Counted from the stretch's first letter, positions 7,576 to 15,999 are shown. The stretch: 17,734 bases of DNA from RGIG3009 sp964490085 (GCA_964490085.1 CAZBAO010000025.1:1-17734); one strand, 5' to 3'. Numbers and translations: made by a program. The notes: generated by a model not told the origin, from the letters alone.

Positions 7576-8853
7576 GTGTCTGATTTTGCATCCTTAACGA
7601 AAGAGCAGTTGACCGCCCGTCTGTCTGCTTGCGAGGCGGAGTATGCCGCGTACAAAGCACGCGGATTGAGCCTTGATATGTCTCGCGGTAAGCCCTGCAC
7701 CGAGCAGTTGGAGTTGACGATGGGGCTTACCGATTGTGTCAATGCCCGCATCGGCGCGCGAACCGAGAATAATGCCGATACACGCAACTACGGTCTCCTT
7801 GACGGTATCGAGGAAGCTAAAGCCCTATTCGGTGAGATCTTAGGGATGCCCTCTGACAATATCCTGGTTGGCGGTAACTCCAGTTTGAATTTAATGTACG
7901 ATTATATTGCACAGGCCTATTCCACCGGAATCTGCGGTAATACACCGTGGTGCAAGCTGGATGAGGTCAAGTTCCTCTGCCCTGCTCCCGGCTACGACCG
8001 CCACTTTGCTATTACCGAGCATTTTGGTTTTACACTCGTCACCGTCCCGATGACCGCCGACGGTCCGGATATGGATATGGTCGAACAGCTGGTGCAGGAT
8101 CCCAGCGTGAAAGGTATCTGGTGCGTGCCGATGTACTCCAATCCCGACGGCATCACCTATGCTGACGAAACGGTACGTCGCTTTGCCCACTTAAAGCCGG
8201 CGGCACCGGATTTTCGTATCATGTGGGACAATGCGTATTGCGTCCATCATCTGACGGATACGCCGGATCACCTTTTGAATCTGTTTGACGAAGCAAAAGC
8301 CGCTGACAATGAAGATATTTTCGTTTGCTTCACCTCGACCTCTAAAATCAGCTTCCCCGGCTCAGGTGTAGCGGCGCTCGGCGCAAGCGATGCCAACATC
8401 AGCGACATCCGAAAGCGCCTTTCGATCCAAACGATCGGATACGACAAGCAAAACATGCTGCGGCATACGCGCTTTTTCCGTAATATCGACGGTATCAACG
8501 AGCACATGAAGCTGCACGCGGCGATCCTTCGTCCGAAGTTTGAGATCGTTCTGCGCACCTTAAGCAAGCGGTTAGGCGGCAGCGGTATTGCCGATTGGCA
8601 TACGCCGAACGGCGGGTATTTTGTCAGTGTGACGCTGATGGACGGTTGCGCCAAAGAAGTAGTACGCATGTTAAAAGAAGCCGGCGTTGTGTTGACCGGC
8701 GCCGGCGCGACGTATCCTTATCATCAGGATCCGCACGACGCCAACCTGCGTATTGCGCCCACCTTCCCGCCTTGTGACGAATTACAAACCGCTATGGATC
8801 TCTTCTGCATTTGCGCTCAGATCGTCAGCATAAAAAAATTACTCAACGTTTGA
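7576..8853 (+). CDS. PLP-dependent class I aminotransferase, aspartate aminotransferase-like (PF12897 type)
   Basis: It is a fold type I PLP enzyme, probably moving an amino group between aspartate (or a similar amino acid) and 2-oxoglutarate in the cytoplasm. Visible landmarks are LDMSRGKP (33-40), the N-P pair at 189-190 (MYSNPDG), Asp218-Asn-Ala-Tyr221 (pyridine-nitrogen Asp and ring-contacting Tyr), the Schiff-base lysine Lys257 in STSKISFPGSG, and Arg392 in NLRIAPTFPP for the substrate carboxylate. The NLDMSRGKP-like opening, the TSKISFPG lysine site and the 425-residue length fit the group that contains the Corynebacterium-type aspartate aminotransferase rather than classic AspC. GTG start with GAGGAG 9 nt upstream. 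It is a single-gene unit with its own promoter and terminator. Substrate specificity is inferred; another amino donor is possible. Confidence 0.88.
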   Translation: MSDFASLTKEQLTARLSACEAEYAAYKARGLSLDMSRGKPCTEQLELTMGLTDCVNARIGARTENNADTRNYGLLDGIEEAKALFGEILGMPSDNILVGGNSSLNLMYDYIAQAYSTGICGNTPWCKLDEVKFLCPAPGYDRHFAITEHFGFTLVTVPMTADGPDMDMVEQLVQDPSVKGIWCVPMYSNPDGITYADETVRRFAHLKPAAPDFRIMWDNAYCVHHLTDTPDHLLNLFDEAKAADNEDIFVCFTSTSKISFPGSGVAALGASDANISDIRKRLSIQTIGYDKQNMLRHTRFFRNIDGINEHMKLHAAILRPKFEIVLRTLSKRLGGSGIADWHTPNGGYFVSVTLMDGCAKEVVRMLKEAGVVLTGAGATYPYHQDPHDANLRIAPTFPPCDELQTAMDLFCICAQIVSIKKLLNV

Positions 8854-8856
8854 CTT

Positions 8857-8891
8857 AAAAAACCGCTGTGAAGTTTTCACAGCGGTTTTTT
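8857..8891 (+). terminator. Rho-independent terminator after the aminotransferase gene
   Basis: A 16-bp stem (8857-8872 with 8876-8891) around the core ACCGCTGTGAA, with a 3-nt loop, flanked by an A run and six T. The near-symmetric A and T runs mean it could also work on the other strand, but no gene converges here. Confidence 0.93.
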
Positions 8892-8910
8892 GAAGATTCC
8901 GTGAATTTCA

Positions 8911-8939
8911 TTGACTTTTTTCATCGAATCACCTATAAT
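8911..8939 (+). promoter_or_regulatory. Strong sigma-A promoter for secDF
   Basis: TTGACT (8911-8916, 5 of 6) and a perfect TATAAT (8934-8939) are 17 bp apart, 20 nt after the preceding terminator. It gives a leader of about 50 nt before secD, in which I see no structured regulatory element. Confidence 0.85.
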
Positions 8940-8995
8940 AGTCATTATATGAGATCCTATTCTTGTATGGAATGCAAATGATGGAGGATTGACCG

Positions 8996-10420
8996 ATGAA
9001 GCGTACACCAAAACCCGTATTTTTCATCGTGGCCCTGCTCATCGTCGCCTTAGCGTATACTTCCTTTTTTGGTATATACACAAACTATGGCGACCGAGAG
9101 GACACGGTGATACGCGGAGCTTCGGACATTCGTACCGGCATTGATATCAACGGCGGTATTGAGGTTACGTTTGCTCCTGCGGATGAGTCCATTGAGGCAA
9201 CAGATGCCCAGATCGAGGCGATGAAGGAAGTCATCGTACGCCGTATGATTGCTAACAACATCACCGACTACGAGGCGTATACCGACACCGATAACGATCA
9301 GGTTATCGTGCGTTTCCCGTGGAAAAACGATGAAACCGAGTTTGACGCAGCCTCCGCTATTGAGGAGCTGGGCAAAACGGCTTTGCTGGAGTTCTATTTG
9401 GATACGACCGAATCCAGCGGCCTGCCTACCGAAAAACCCGACGAAGAGGATTTCGTTCTGGACGGTTCTATGATAAGCTCCGCTACCGCGGGGTTCGATC
9501 AGGATAACACGCCGATCGTTCTTTTAGAGCTGAACAGTGCCGGCAAGGAAACGTTTTCGACTGCTACCCAAACACAGGCGGAGCTTAACGGAACCAGCGG
9601 ATCTTCCTACACCATTTCCATTTGGTTGGACGACGAGTGTATTTCCAACCCCACCGTTAACGAACAAATTTCTGACGGCAGTGCACAGATCTCCGGCGGC
9701 TTTGCCGATTATGCAGAGGCATTGGACTTGGCAAACCTCATCAACTCCGGTTCACTTCCCTTTAGCATTACGGCGAAAAACACCAGCACTATCAGTGCCA
9801 CCTTGGGTGAATCCGCTTTGGAGATCATGGTGATCGCGGGTGTGATCGCTTTCGTGCTCATCTCCATCTTCATGATCGTCTATTACCGTCTGCCCGGTTT
9901 TGTCGCTGTGATCGCCCTGCTCGGTCAGGTTGCCGGCTCGATCGCGGTCGTTTCCGGATACTTCTCGTTCTTTAACAGCTTCACGTTGACGCTGCCCGGT
10001 ATTGCCGGTATTATTCTGTCGATCGGTATGGGTGTTGACGCCAATATCATCACCGCCGAGCGTATCAAGGAACAGATCCGCAGCGGCCGCACCATTGACG
10101 GTGCGATCCACAACGGTTGCAGTGAGTCTTTCGCGGCTATTTTTGACGGCAATATTACCGTTTTGATCATTTCCGTGGTATTGATGGGCGTGTTTGGCCC
10201 TGCCGACAGTTTGTTTGCCAAGCTGCTCAAGCCTTTCCTGTTTATGTTCCCCGTTTCCGCAAGCGGTGCCGTGTATTCCTTCGGTTACACACTGCTTGCC
10301 GGTATCATCTTTAACTTTATTATGGGCGTAACTTGCTCGCGGCTGATGCTCAAATCCATCTCCCGCTTCAAGTTCCTCCGTAAACCTTGGTTGTTGGGAG
10401 GTAAACGTCATGACGCTTAA
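8996..10420 (+). CDS. secD: Protein translocase subunit SecD
   Basis: SecD works with SecF beside SecYEG, using the proton motive force to help pull exported proteins across the membrane. One N-terminal helix lies at about residues 8-27. A large extracytoplasmic domain follows, with TGIDINGGIEVTF (47-59) matching the conserved D-x-x-GG region and ISGGFADYAEALDLANLINSGSLP (about 232-255). Then come five helices from about 275 to 455. Family motif GMGVDANIITAERIKEQIRSG (345-364) is intact. At 474 residues it is a normal Bacillota size. The ATG has GGAGG 7 nt upstream. Its last 11 nt overlap the start of secF, so the two are translated together. No yajC gene is present in this window. Confidence 0.96.
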   Translation: MKRTPKPVFFIVALLIVALAYTSFFGIYTNYGDREDTVIRGASDIRTGIDINGGIEVTFAPADESIEATDAQIEAMKEVIVRRMIANNITDYEAYTDTDNDQVIVRFPWKNDETEFDAASAIEELGKTALLEFYLDTTESSGLPTEKPDEEDFVLDGSMISSATAGFDQDNTPIVLLELNSAGKETFSTATQTQAELNGTSGSSYTISIWLDDECISNPTVNEQISDGSAQISGGFADYAEALDLANLINSGSLPFSITAKNTSTISATLGESALEIMVIAGVIAFVLISIFMIVYYRLPGFVAVIALLGQVAGSIAVVSGYFSFFNSFTLTLPGIAGIILSIGMGVDANIITAERIKEQIRSGRTIDGAIHNGCSESFAAIFDGNITVLIISVVLMGVFGPADSLFAKLLKPFLFMFPVSASGAVYSFGYTLLAGIIFNFIMGVTCSRLMLKSISRFKFLRKPWLLGGKRHDA

Positions 10421-11360
10421 AAACTTCGATTTCATTGCAAAAAGACGTCTGTTCCTTATTATTTCCATTGTCCTGCTGGCAGTTGGTCTGATCTGCAACG
10501 TTGTCATGGGTGTTGAGCTGGATATCAGCTTCAAGGGCGGTACACTCTTGAAATACAGCTATGAAAACACGTTGGACGAAACGGCAACGAAAGAGTTTAT
10601 TCAAGGGCAGTTGGCAGGTGCTGAGGTGGATATCACCGAGAACGGCGAAAGCGGTCTGAAGACCATCGTGGTTTCACTGGCCGATGAGGTCGATATCGAA
10701 ACGCAAACCACCTTTGTGGAAACGCTGCAAGCGCAATTCCCGAATAACAACGTTCTGGAAATCGAGACCAACTCGCTCCAGCCGTCCTATGGCCGCACCT
10801 TCTTTGCAAAGTGCTGTGTGGCGATCGCGCTTGCTTCGGTTTTTCTGGTCATTTACGTAGGTCTGCGGTTCCGAAAGATCGGCGGTGTTTCCGCCGGCGT
10901 AATGGCATTGCTCGCCTTGCTGCACGACATTTTGATCGCGTATTTCGTATTTGTCGTCTTCCGTATCCCGCTGAATGATAACTTCGTCGCGGTCGTGCTC
11001 ACGATCCTCGGTTACTCGCTGAACGATACCATCGTCATTTACGACCGTATCCGCGAAAACCGCGTGAAAATGGGCGCGAAGGTCGGCATCAACGAGATCG
11101 TCAACGTCAGTCTGAGACAATCCTTCGGCCGTACGCTGAACACCTCGATCTGCACCTTTGTCGCGATCGGTACGGTTGCCGTGATCGCCTTGATCTTCTC
11201 GATGGATGCAATCGTAAGCTTCGCACTGCCGATGACCTTTGGTGTCGTTTCCGGTTTCTACTCTTCCACTTTCCTTTGCACACCGATGTGGGCTTTGTGG
11301 GTAGAGCACGCTGAGCGCCGCAAAGCAGCAAAAGGCAAGGCAAAAGGCAAAAAGAAATAA
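10410..11360 (+). CDS. secF: Protein translocase subunit SecF
   Basis: SecF is the membrane partner of SecD in Sec export. It has an N-terminal helix at about 12-33, the FKGGTLLKYS motif (41-50) in the short extracytoplasmic domain, and five C-terminal helices from about 131 to 300. The signature GYSLNDTIVIYDRIREN (201-217) is present, followed by QSFGRTLNTS (237-246). A Lys-rich cytoplasmic tail ends the protein. The ATG lies inside the end of secD, and its GGGAGG ribosome-binding site is within the secD coding sequence, which points to coupled translation. 316 residues is a usual length. A terminator follows 13 nt after the stop. Confidence 0.96.
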   Translation: MTLKNFDFIAKRRLFLIISIVLLAVGLICNVVMGVELDISFKGGTLLKYSYENTLDETATKEFIQGQLAGAEVDITENGESGLKTIVVSLADEVDIETQTTFVETLQAQFPNNNVLEIETNSLQPSYGRTFFAKCCVAIALASVFLVIYVGLRFRKIGGVSAGVMALLALLHDILIAYFVFVVFRIPLNDNFVAVVLTILGYSLNDTIVIYDRIRENRVKMGAKVGINEIVNVSLRQSFGRTLNTSICTFVAIGTVAVIALIFSMDAIVSFALPMTFGVVSGFYSSTFLCTPMWALWVEHAERRKAAKGKAKGKKK

Positions 11361-11373
11361 CGTGTCATAAACG

Positions 11374-11409
11374 ATCCCCCGGAAGATATGACTCTTTCGG
11401 GGGATTTTT
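11374..11409 (+). terminator. Rho-independent terminator after secF
   Basis: The arms ATCCCCCGGAAGA (11374-11386) and TCTTTCGGGGGAT (11393-11405) pair over 13 positions, with one G-T wobble and a 6-nt loop, followed by T 11405-11409. The ribosome-binding site of the next gene (AAGGAG, 11413-11418) starts 3 nt after the T tract. Confidence 0.9.
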
Positions 11410-11428
11410 CATAAGGAGTTTATACGAA

Positions 11429-12115
11429 ATGCTCAATACGCTCTTCTTCGACCTTGACGACACTCTGTTGGATTTTAAAATGGCGGAGCAGGTGGCTTTA
11501 TCGGCCACTATGCGGGAACTGGGTCTCACCCCCACCGATGAGATCCTTGCGCGCTATCACGTGATAAACCGCTCGCAATGGGAACTGCTGGAACGAGGGG
11601 AACTCACACGAGAGCAGGTACTGCGCCGCCGCTTCACGCTATTGTTTGACGAATACGAGCTCCCTTGCGACTCGGAAAAAGTAAAGACACTGTATGAAGA
11701 GTTATTGGGTGTCGGCCACTACTTTATTGTGGGGGCACCTGAGCTTTTGGAAACGCTTTTCACCACGTACGATCTGTATCTTATGACGAACGGAACCGCT
11801 TCCATTCAGCGCCGCCGCTTAGCCAGTGCAGGGATACTCCCCTATTTCAAGGACATATTCATATCGCACGAGATCGGCTATAACAAGCCCGATCCGCGTT
11901 ATTTCGAGTACTGCTTTTCCCGTATCCCTAACTTTGAAAAAGAAAAGGCCGTCATCATCGGTGACAGCCTCAGCTCCGATATTCGCGGCGGCAATCTGGC
12001 AGGTATCCGCACCTGTTGGTTTAACCCTGCGCACAGCGCACGAAGCCCCATTGCCGTACCGGATTTTGAGATCGACAGTCTCTCTGCACTCCCGACGCTT
12101 CTCGCACAGTTATAA
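11429..12115 (+). CDS. yjjG: HAD-family hydrolase, YjjG-type noncanonical pyrimidine nucleotidase
   Basis: HAD phosphatases of the YjjG group hydrolyse nucleoside monophosphates, including damaged or non-standard pyrimidine nucleotides, in the cytoplasm. Motif I is FFDLDDTLLDF with nucleophile Asp8 and acid Asp10. Motif II is Thr120 in LMTNGT. The motif III lysine is Lys153 in GYNKPDPRYFEY. Motif IV is IIGDSLSSDIRGG with Asp179 and Asp184. A helical cap spans about 16-95. At 228 residues it matches the family. The match to the YjjG subgroup rests on the opening motif and NKPDPRYF; another pyrimidine- or sugar-phosphate HAD phosphatase is possible. ATG with AAGGAG 10 nt upstream. No promoter is visible between the secF terminator and this gene, so it may depend on read-through. 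Its last six bases are shared with birA on the other strand. Confidence 0.85.
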   Translation: MLNTLFFDLDDTLLDFKMAEQVALSATMRELGLTPTDEILARYHVINRSQWELLERGELTREQVLRRRFTLLFDEYELPCDSEKVKTLYEELLGVGHYFIVGAPELLETLFTTYDLYLMTNGTASIQRRRLASAGILPYFKDIFISHEIGYNKPDPRYFEYCFSRIPNFEKEKAVIIGDSLSSDIRGGNLAGIRTCWFNPAHSARSPIAVPDFEIDSLSALPTLLAQL

Positions 12116-12898
12116 GCGCAAACTAACCTCACCGGATGATAACGCACGGGTATCGCCGTTTTCATCTTGAATCAGCAATTCGAATTCGTCGCTTATCCCC
12201 AACGCCGTTGCCTTTTGAATGACAACGCCGTTCAGATCCAACACCTCTATCGTTCGCTCTTTAAGAAGATCGTGCGAACGGTAGGCCGGCAAAAACGCTT
12301 TTGCCGAAAGTGCCCTGTAATACCCCCAAAAACGCGTGATGATCGCCGCCGCCAGTTCTTCCCTTGGATGAGCTGTAGGCGGCGTTTTATCATCGAAAAC
12401 AGCGCCTGCACGCATTTCTATTTCGGGAGGAAATCCTCCGGTCGGAGAAACAACGTTTACACCGATCCCCAACACGGCGTATTGCAACGCGCCGCTGTCG
12501 AATGCACCCTCGGTTAAAATACCACACACCTTCTTGCCGCGGCAATACACGTCGTTCACCCATTTAATGGATGCCGAAATCTCCGCCACCTCCTCAATGG
12601 CTTCTGCCACAGCGACAGCCGCGGCGGTGGTGATGTATAAAGGCGAGGTATCGGCATCAGGGCGCAGAATAATACTCATATAAAGGCCACTGCCTTCCGG
12701 TGAGAAGAACCGTCTGCCCCTGCGCCCTCTTCCCTGCTTTTGCCTGTCGGCAAGGATCACCGTGCCCTCCGGCGCACCGGTTGCTGCCTGCTCACGTGCC
12801 AAGCTGTTGGTGGAATCCACTTCCCCGTATACCTGCACATCAAAAGAGCTGCCCAGTGTTTCGTCTAAAAGGGCCTTTGAAAAACACTCAAGCGGCAT
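12110..12898 (-). CDS. birA: Biotin--[acetyl-CoA-carboxylase] ligase, single-function form
   Basis: It activates biotin with ATP and attaches it to the biotin-carrier lysine of carboxylases in the cytoplasm. The biotin/ATP loop reads GRGRRGRRFFSPEGSGLYMS (about 56-75). The active-site segment reads KWVNDVYCRGKKVCGILTE (about 112-130), with Lys in the K-W-x-N-D motif. The protein starts almost directly with the catalytic domain (VYGEVDSTNSLA at about 23-34), so it lacks the N-terminal helix-turn-helix of repressor-type BirA and should not act as a biotin-responsive repressor. The small C-terminal SH3-like domain is present (about 215-262). 262 residues fits this form. The ATG has AGGAGG 7 nt upstream. 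The terminator of the upstream gene abuts this site, and no separate promoter is visible. Confidence 0.94.
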   Translation of the reverse strand: MPLECFSKALLDETLGSSFDVQVYGEVDSTNSLAREQAATGAPEGTVILADRQKQGRGRRGRRFFSPEGSGLYMSIILRPDADTSPLYITTAAAVAVAEAIEEVAEISASIKWVNDVYCRGKKVCGILTEGAFDSGALQYAVLGIGVNVVSPTGGFPPEIEMRAGAVFDDKTPPTAHPREELAAAIITRFWGYYRALSAKAFLPAYRSHDLLKERTIEVLDLNGVVIQKATALGISDEFELLIQDENGDTRALSSGEVSLRL

Positions 12899-12912
12899 AT
12901 GTAGTCCTCCTT

Positions 12913-12944
12913 AAAAAAGAGCGTCAGTGTGATCTGACGCTCTT
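12913..12944 (-). terminator. Rho-independent terminator between the amidase gene and birA
   Basis: An 11-bp perfect stem (12917-12927 with 12934-12944, core GAGCGTCAG, loop of 6) is followed on the minus strand by a U run (complement of 12913-12918). It lies a few bases after the stop of the 12952-15999 gene. The U run is directly followed by the AAGGAGG site of birA, so birA messages that pass through here carry this hairpin next to their ribosome-binding site. Confidence 0.88.
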
Positions 12945-12951
12945 CGTGTTT

Positions 12952-15900
12952 TTACATAGCGCTGAAATACTCCACGACACCGTCGGTGACCGCTTGCATC
13001 AGCTTGTCACGATACACCGGATCAATAAGTGCTTCTTTATCCTTGACGTTGTCCAAAAAGGCACATTCCAACAAAATCGACGGGCAATGGAAGATCGAGC
13101 GGGTCATGTACAATGTGCCCCATACCGTACCGCTGGAGCGCGGCGTACCGTTAGCGGTGGTACCAACGCCGTAGGTGACCTCAACCGCGTGCATCTTATC
13201 ATAAATGATTTGGGAAGGCGTATACGCCCACTCCGAGTAATAATGAACCGTTGCTCCCGTTGCCGTGCCATTTTCGCTAGCATTCATATGTACGCTGATC
13301 ACTAAATGGTATCCCGCCTTCTGTGCCATCAGCACACGGTTCTGCAACGACAATTCAGAGGTCAGCGCAGACGTACGGGTCATATCCACCGTCGCTCCCA
13401 AGGCTTCCAGCTTGGTCTTTAAGGTGTTCGCATAATCCAGATTGAAAGGAGCCTCCCACGGTTTATCGTTGGAGGTTCCGTGACCGGGATCCAACAAGAT
13501 GCGCACGCCCTTCAGCTTTTCGGAAGCCGAATTGCCTGAGATGTCCGCCGGATTTAAAAACGAGATCGTTAGTTGATTGCCGCTCCACTTGGTGGAAACG
13601 CCGTAAAAAGCGCCTTTTTCCTTAAGAGTAAGCCGCAGTATGAAGGTATTATCCTCGCTGCCTGCGATCCACTGAGCCGAACTGAACAACGGGCTTTGGG
13701 AAACATCCGGCAATGCCGGTATTTCGGAAAGATAGTGGAAGGTAATGTCAATACCGGTGGTCGTTTGTGAGTATTTCTCCAAGCCGTAATGAGGCTCTGT
13801 AGTGGAAGAATCCCGATAGTAGCTCTGCCCGTTTGTGTGCACATACACCGGTATGCAAAAAGCGGTGTTAAAGGTGAAGTTCGTGTGCGTCGAGGTAATA
13901 GTGGTCTTACCGTTTTGCAGAGACGTATAGCTAAGCGTTCCACCGGTAGTCACCGTTGCATCCTTGCAGTAAACGCGTTTGCCGGAAGCAAGTAAATAGT
14001 ACGACAGACTACCGCTGTATGTACTTACCAAATAATCTTGCGTCCCCTTCGGCAAATATGAATTGTACGGGCGGGAATAGTCGTCTGTTAAGCCACCGCC
14101 GGAAAAGGTTTCCGCATATTCCGAAGTGATCGTGACGATCTTCACGTCTTCGGATGGCGCGGGGATCGGTGTTCCCGCCGGCACACTGACATTCGTTGCG
14201 GTCGTGGCAGTCGAGGCGGTCGTGGTGGGCTGTGGCAACGCTTTTACGGTGACGGCTCCACCGCTTTTGGACTCTGAGAGCCCATTATAACTGGCGCTTA
14301 CCGAGATCTTTCCAATATCCACAGCTTGTCCTATCTTGCCTGCGGGCAAGGTATAGGTACCCTTGTATTCCATAAAATCGGTGGCGGTATTGCCGCTTTC
14401 ATCCTCTTTGATCGCAGAAGCCGTCAATTGGATCTTTGTACCGTTGACCGTCGCTGTGACGGTGGAGCCTTCACGGGCGATCGCGCTGATAATAAACGGG
14501 GTGCCGCCATCGACCGTCATATCGGCAGTCGGTGATACACTCTGTAACAGTGTCTGCTTATACGTGATCGTATAAGTCTTAGTGGTGCCCTTGTGCGAAA
14601 ACGTGAAGGTATTGACACCGACTTTTAAGGTGTAGTTCAGTGAGAAAAAGCCGTGCTCCGTCAGTTCCACCGTTTCCCCGTTGACCGTCAGCGGGAAATT
14701 CGTGTCGCCGCCGCCCTGCAAGGTAATGGTAGACTCGGTGGTAGTGTAGCTCGTCTTGGTCGGGAACGTCAACGTCAACTGGTTATAGATATATTCCTCG
14801 TCCAACGTCCCTTCATAGGCACGCCCCAGCGCCTCTGCTGCGCCGGTGGTATTGGTACGCAGCGCATTCAGTGAATCGTAACAGCTGCCTTGCCACGCCG
14901 CGGCGGATTTACAGTACAAATACTGTTGTGCGAGCTGATCAGTAGCTTTCCAACCGGTGCGGTAAGAACCGACAGTAGCGGCTGAATGCGAAATATACAA
15001 CGGAAGCTGCTGCTTTTCGGCAACACCGTCCCACCACTTGAGTACGTTCTGAAACGACGCGGTCGGATGACTGGTGGAACTGTAATTCTGCACCATCACG
15101 CATTGGAACAAGCCTTGCTCCAACCAGGAAAGCGTATCGGCACAGCCATCGGTAAATTCCTCGTAATATTCTGCCGTTTCCGAGCCACGCTCGTCCACCG
15201 AGCTGTGCGCCCAGACGCCGGTCGACAGCAATCCGGTATAGAGATTCGGATCGGTAGCATAAATGGTCTGCGTGACGTTTTGCACCAAGGTATCCAGCGC
15301 TTCTTCGGCAATGCGGCGTTCCTCATCCGGAACCTGCTCACCCGCGAAAGTGAAACCGGACAGGAAATAGCCGTCTACGGCATAACGAGACGTGACCTCG
15401 TTCACCATGTCCAGCGTGTGTGCCAGTCCGTCCTCGGTGCGGGGATCCCACTCTTCGCCGTCGCGCACGCGAAGATCCAATACTGCGTACACGTACAGTT
15501 CCTTTTCGCGTGCCAGCGTTAAAATATACGAAACGGGATCAAAGGCTTGTCCGTCTTCATCGATCAATTCCACGTCATCGGTAATCTCGGAAGGATATAT
15601 GCTGAGATCCTCATCGTCCAATTTCAGGGGCAAAATCAGCGTATTGAACGTCCATTCCTCTATCGCGGAAAAGGCCGTATCGATCTGCTGTTTCACGGTT
15701 TTTGCCGTGTTTTTCGAGGAGGTGTAATAGTCAACGCCCGGTGTGAGCCAAACGCCTTTCATCTGTTCCGGCTTCTGATATACCGGCACGATTTTTTCCG
15801 GCTCGGCGGTTGTGGGGGTTGTGGTCGTGGCGGAAGGCGCAGTGTGCGCGTTTCCGCCAAACAAGGAGGCCATCGCGTCCAACACCCCGCCATAGGCAAA

Positions 15901-15999
15901 AAGCGCGCAGAGCAACGCTACAGCCAGTACACCGGCCGTAGCGGCAATAGCGATCTTCCACCCCTTTGAAAGACCGACTTCTTTTACGTGTTTTGCCAT
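12952..15999 (-). CDS. Membrane-anchored GHL10-like / Ig-like / N-acetylmuramoyl-L-alanine amidase fusion
   Basis: The C-terminal domain (about 815-1015) is Amidase_3, which cuts the bond between N-acetylmuramic acid and the stem peptide of peptidoglycan. Its zinc ligands are His840 in LLDPGHGTS, Glu849 in PWEAPFNL and His904 in ISVHMNAS; the catalytic Glu978 is in LLECAFLDN. All four are present. The N-terminus has a short cytoplasmic part, one membrane helix (14-36) and a Thr-rich linker (57-65). A GHL10-like barrel (about 80-400) opens with KGVWLTPGVDYY and includes LYVYAVLDLRVRDG and MVQNYSSTS, but lacks the usual Asp-Asp pair (YAVDGYFLSGF, 206-216). Two Ig-like beta units (about 405-590), a Thr/Pro linker (about 590-625) and an unassigned beta-rich part (about 625-810) lie between. 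ATG with AGAGGTG 5 nt upstream. It is the second gene of a two-gene operon, 13 nt after the GHL10 lipoprotein gene. Length is far above stand-alone amidases. Confidence 0.9.
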   Translation of the reverse strand: MAKHVKEVGLSKGWKIAIAATAGVLAVALLCALFAYGGVLDAMASLFGGNAHTAPSATTTTPTTAEPEKIVPVYQKPEQMKGVWLTPGVDYYTSSKNTAKTVKQQIDTAFSAIEEWTFNTLILPLKLDDEDLSIYPSEITDDVELIDEDGQAFDPVSYILTLAREKELYVYAVLDLRVRDGEEWDPRTEDGLAHTLDMVNEVTSRYAVDGYFLSGFTFAGEQVPDEERRIAEEALDTLVQNVTQTIYATDPNLYTGLLSTGVWAHSSVDERGSETAEYYEEFTDGCADTLSWLEQGLFQCVMVQNYSSTSHPTASFQNVLKWWDGVAEKQQLPLYISHSAATVGSYRTGWKATDQLAQQYLYCKSAAAWQGSCYDSLNALRTNTTGAAEALGRAYEGTLDEEYIYNQLTLTFPTKTSYTTTESTITLQGGGDTNFPLTVNGETVELTEHGFFSLNYTLKVGVNTFTFSHKGTTKTYTITYKQTLLQSVSPTADMTVDGGTPFIISAIAREGSTVTATVNGTKIQLTASAIKEDESGNTATDFMEYKGTYTLPAGKIGQAVDIGKISVSASYNGLSESKSGGAVTVKALPQPTTTASTATTATNVSVPAGTPIPAPSEDVKIVTITSEYAETFSGGGLTDDYSRPYNSYLPKGTQDYLVSTYSGSLSYYLLASGKRVYCKDATVTTGGTLSYTSLQNGKTTITSTHTNFTFNTAFCIPVYVHTNGQSYYRDSSTTEPHYGLEKYSQTTTGIDITFHYLSEIPALPDVSQSPLFSSAQWIAGSEDNTFILRLTLKEKGAFYGVSTKWSGNQLTISFLNPADISGNSASEKLKGVRILLDPGHGTSNDKPWEAPFNLDYANTLKTKLEALGATVDMTRTSALTSELSLQNRVLMAQKAGYHLVISVHMNASENGTATGATVHYYSEWAYTPSQIIYDKMHAVEVTYGVGTTANGTPRSSGTVWGTLYMTRSIFHCPSILLECAFLDNVKDKEALIDPVYRDKLMQAVTDGVVEYFSAM

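Noticed and set aside
6024..8853. asnS and the aminotransferase gene as a joint aspartate/asparagine operon
   Set aside because: A strong terminator and a separate promoter lie between them, so they are independent units despite related substrates.
9752..10534. 260-residue frame antisense to the secD-secF junction
   Set aside because: Charged low-complexity protein with no motifs, fully covered by two well-identified genes.
12110..12898. birA as a biotin-responsive repressor
   Set aside because: The protein begins directly with the catalytic domain and has no N-terminal helix-turn-helix; no operator-like palindrome is seen nearby.
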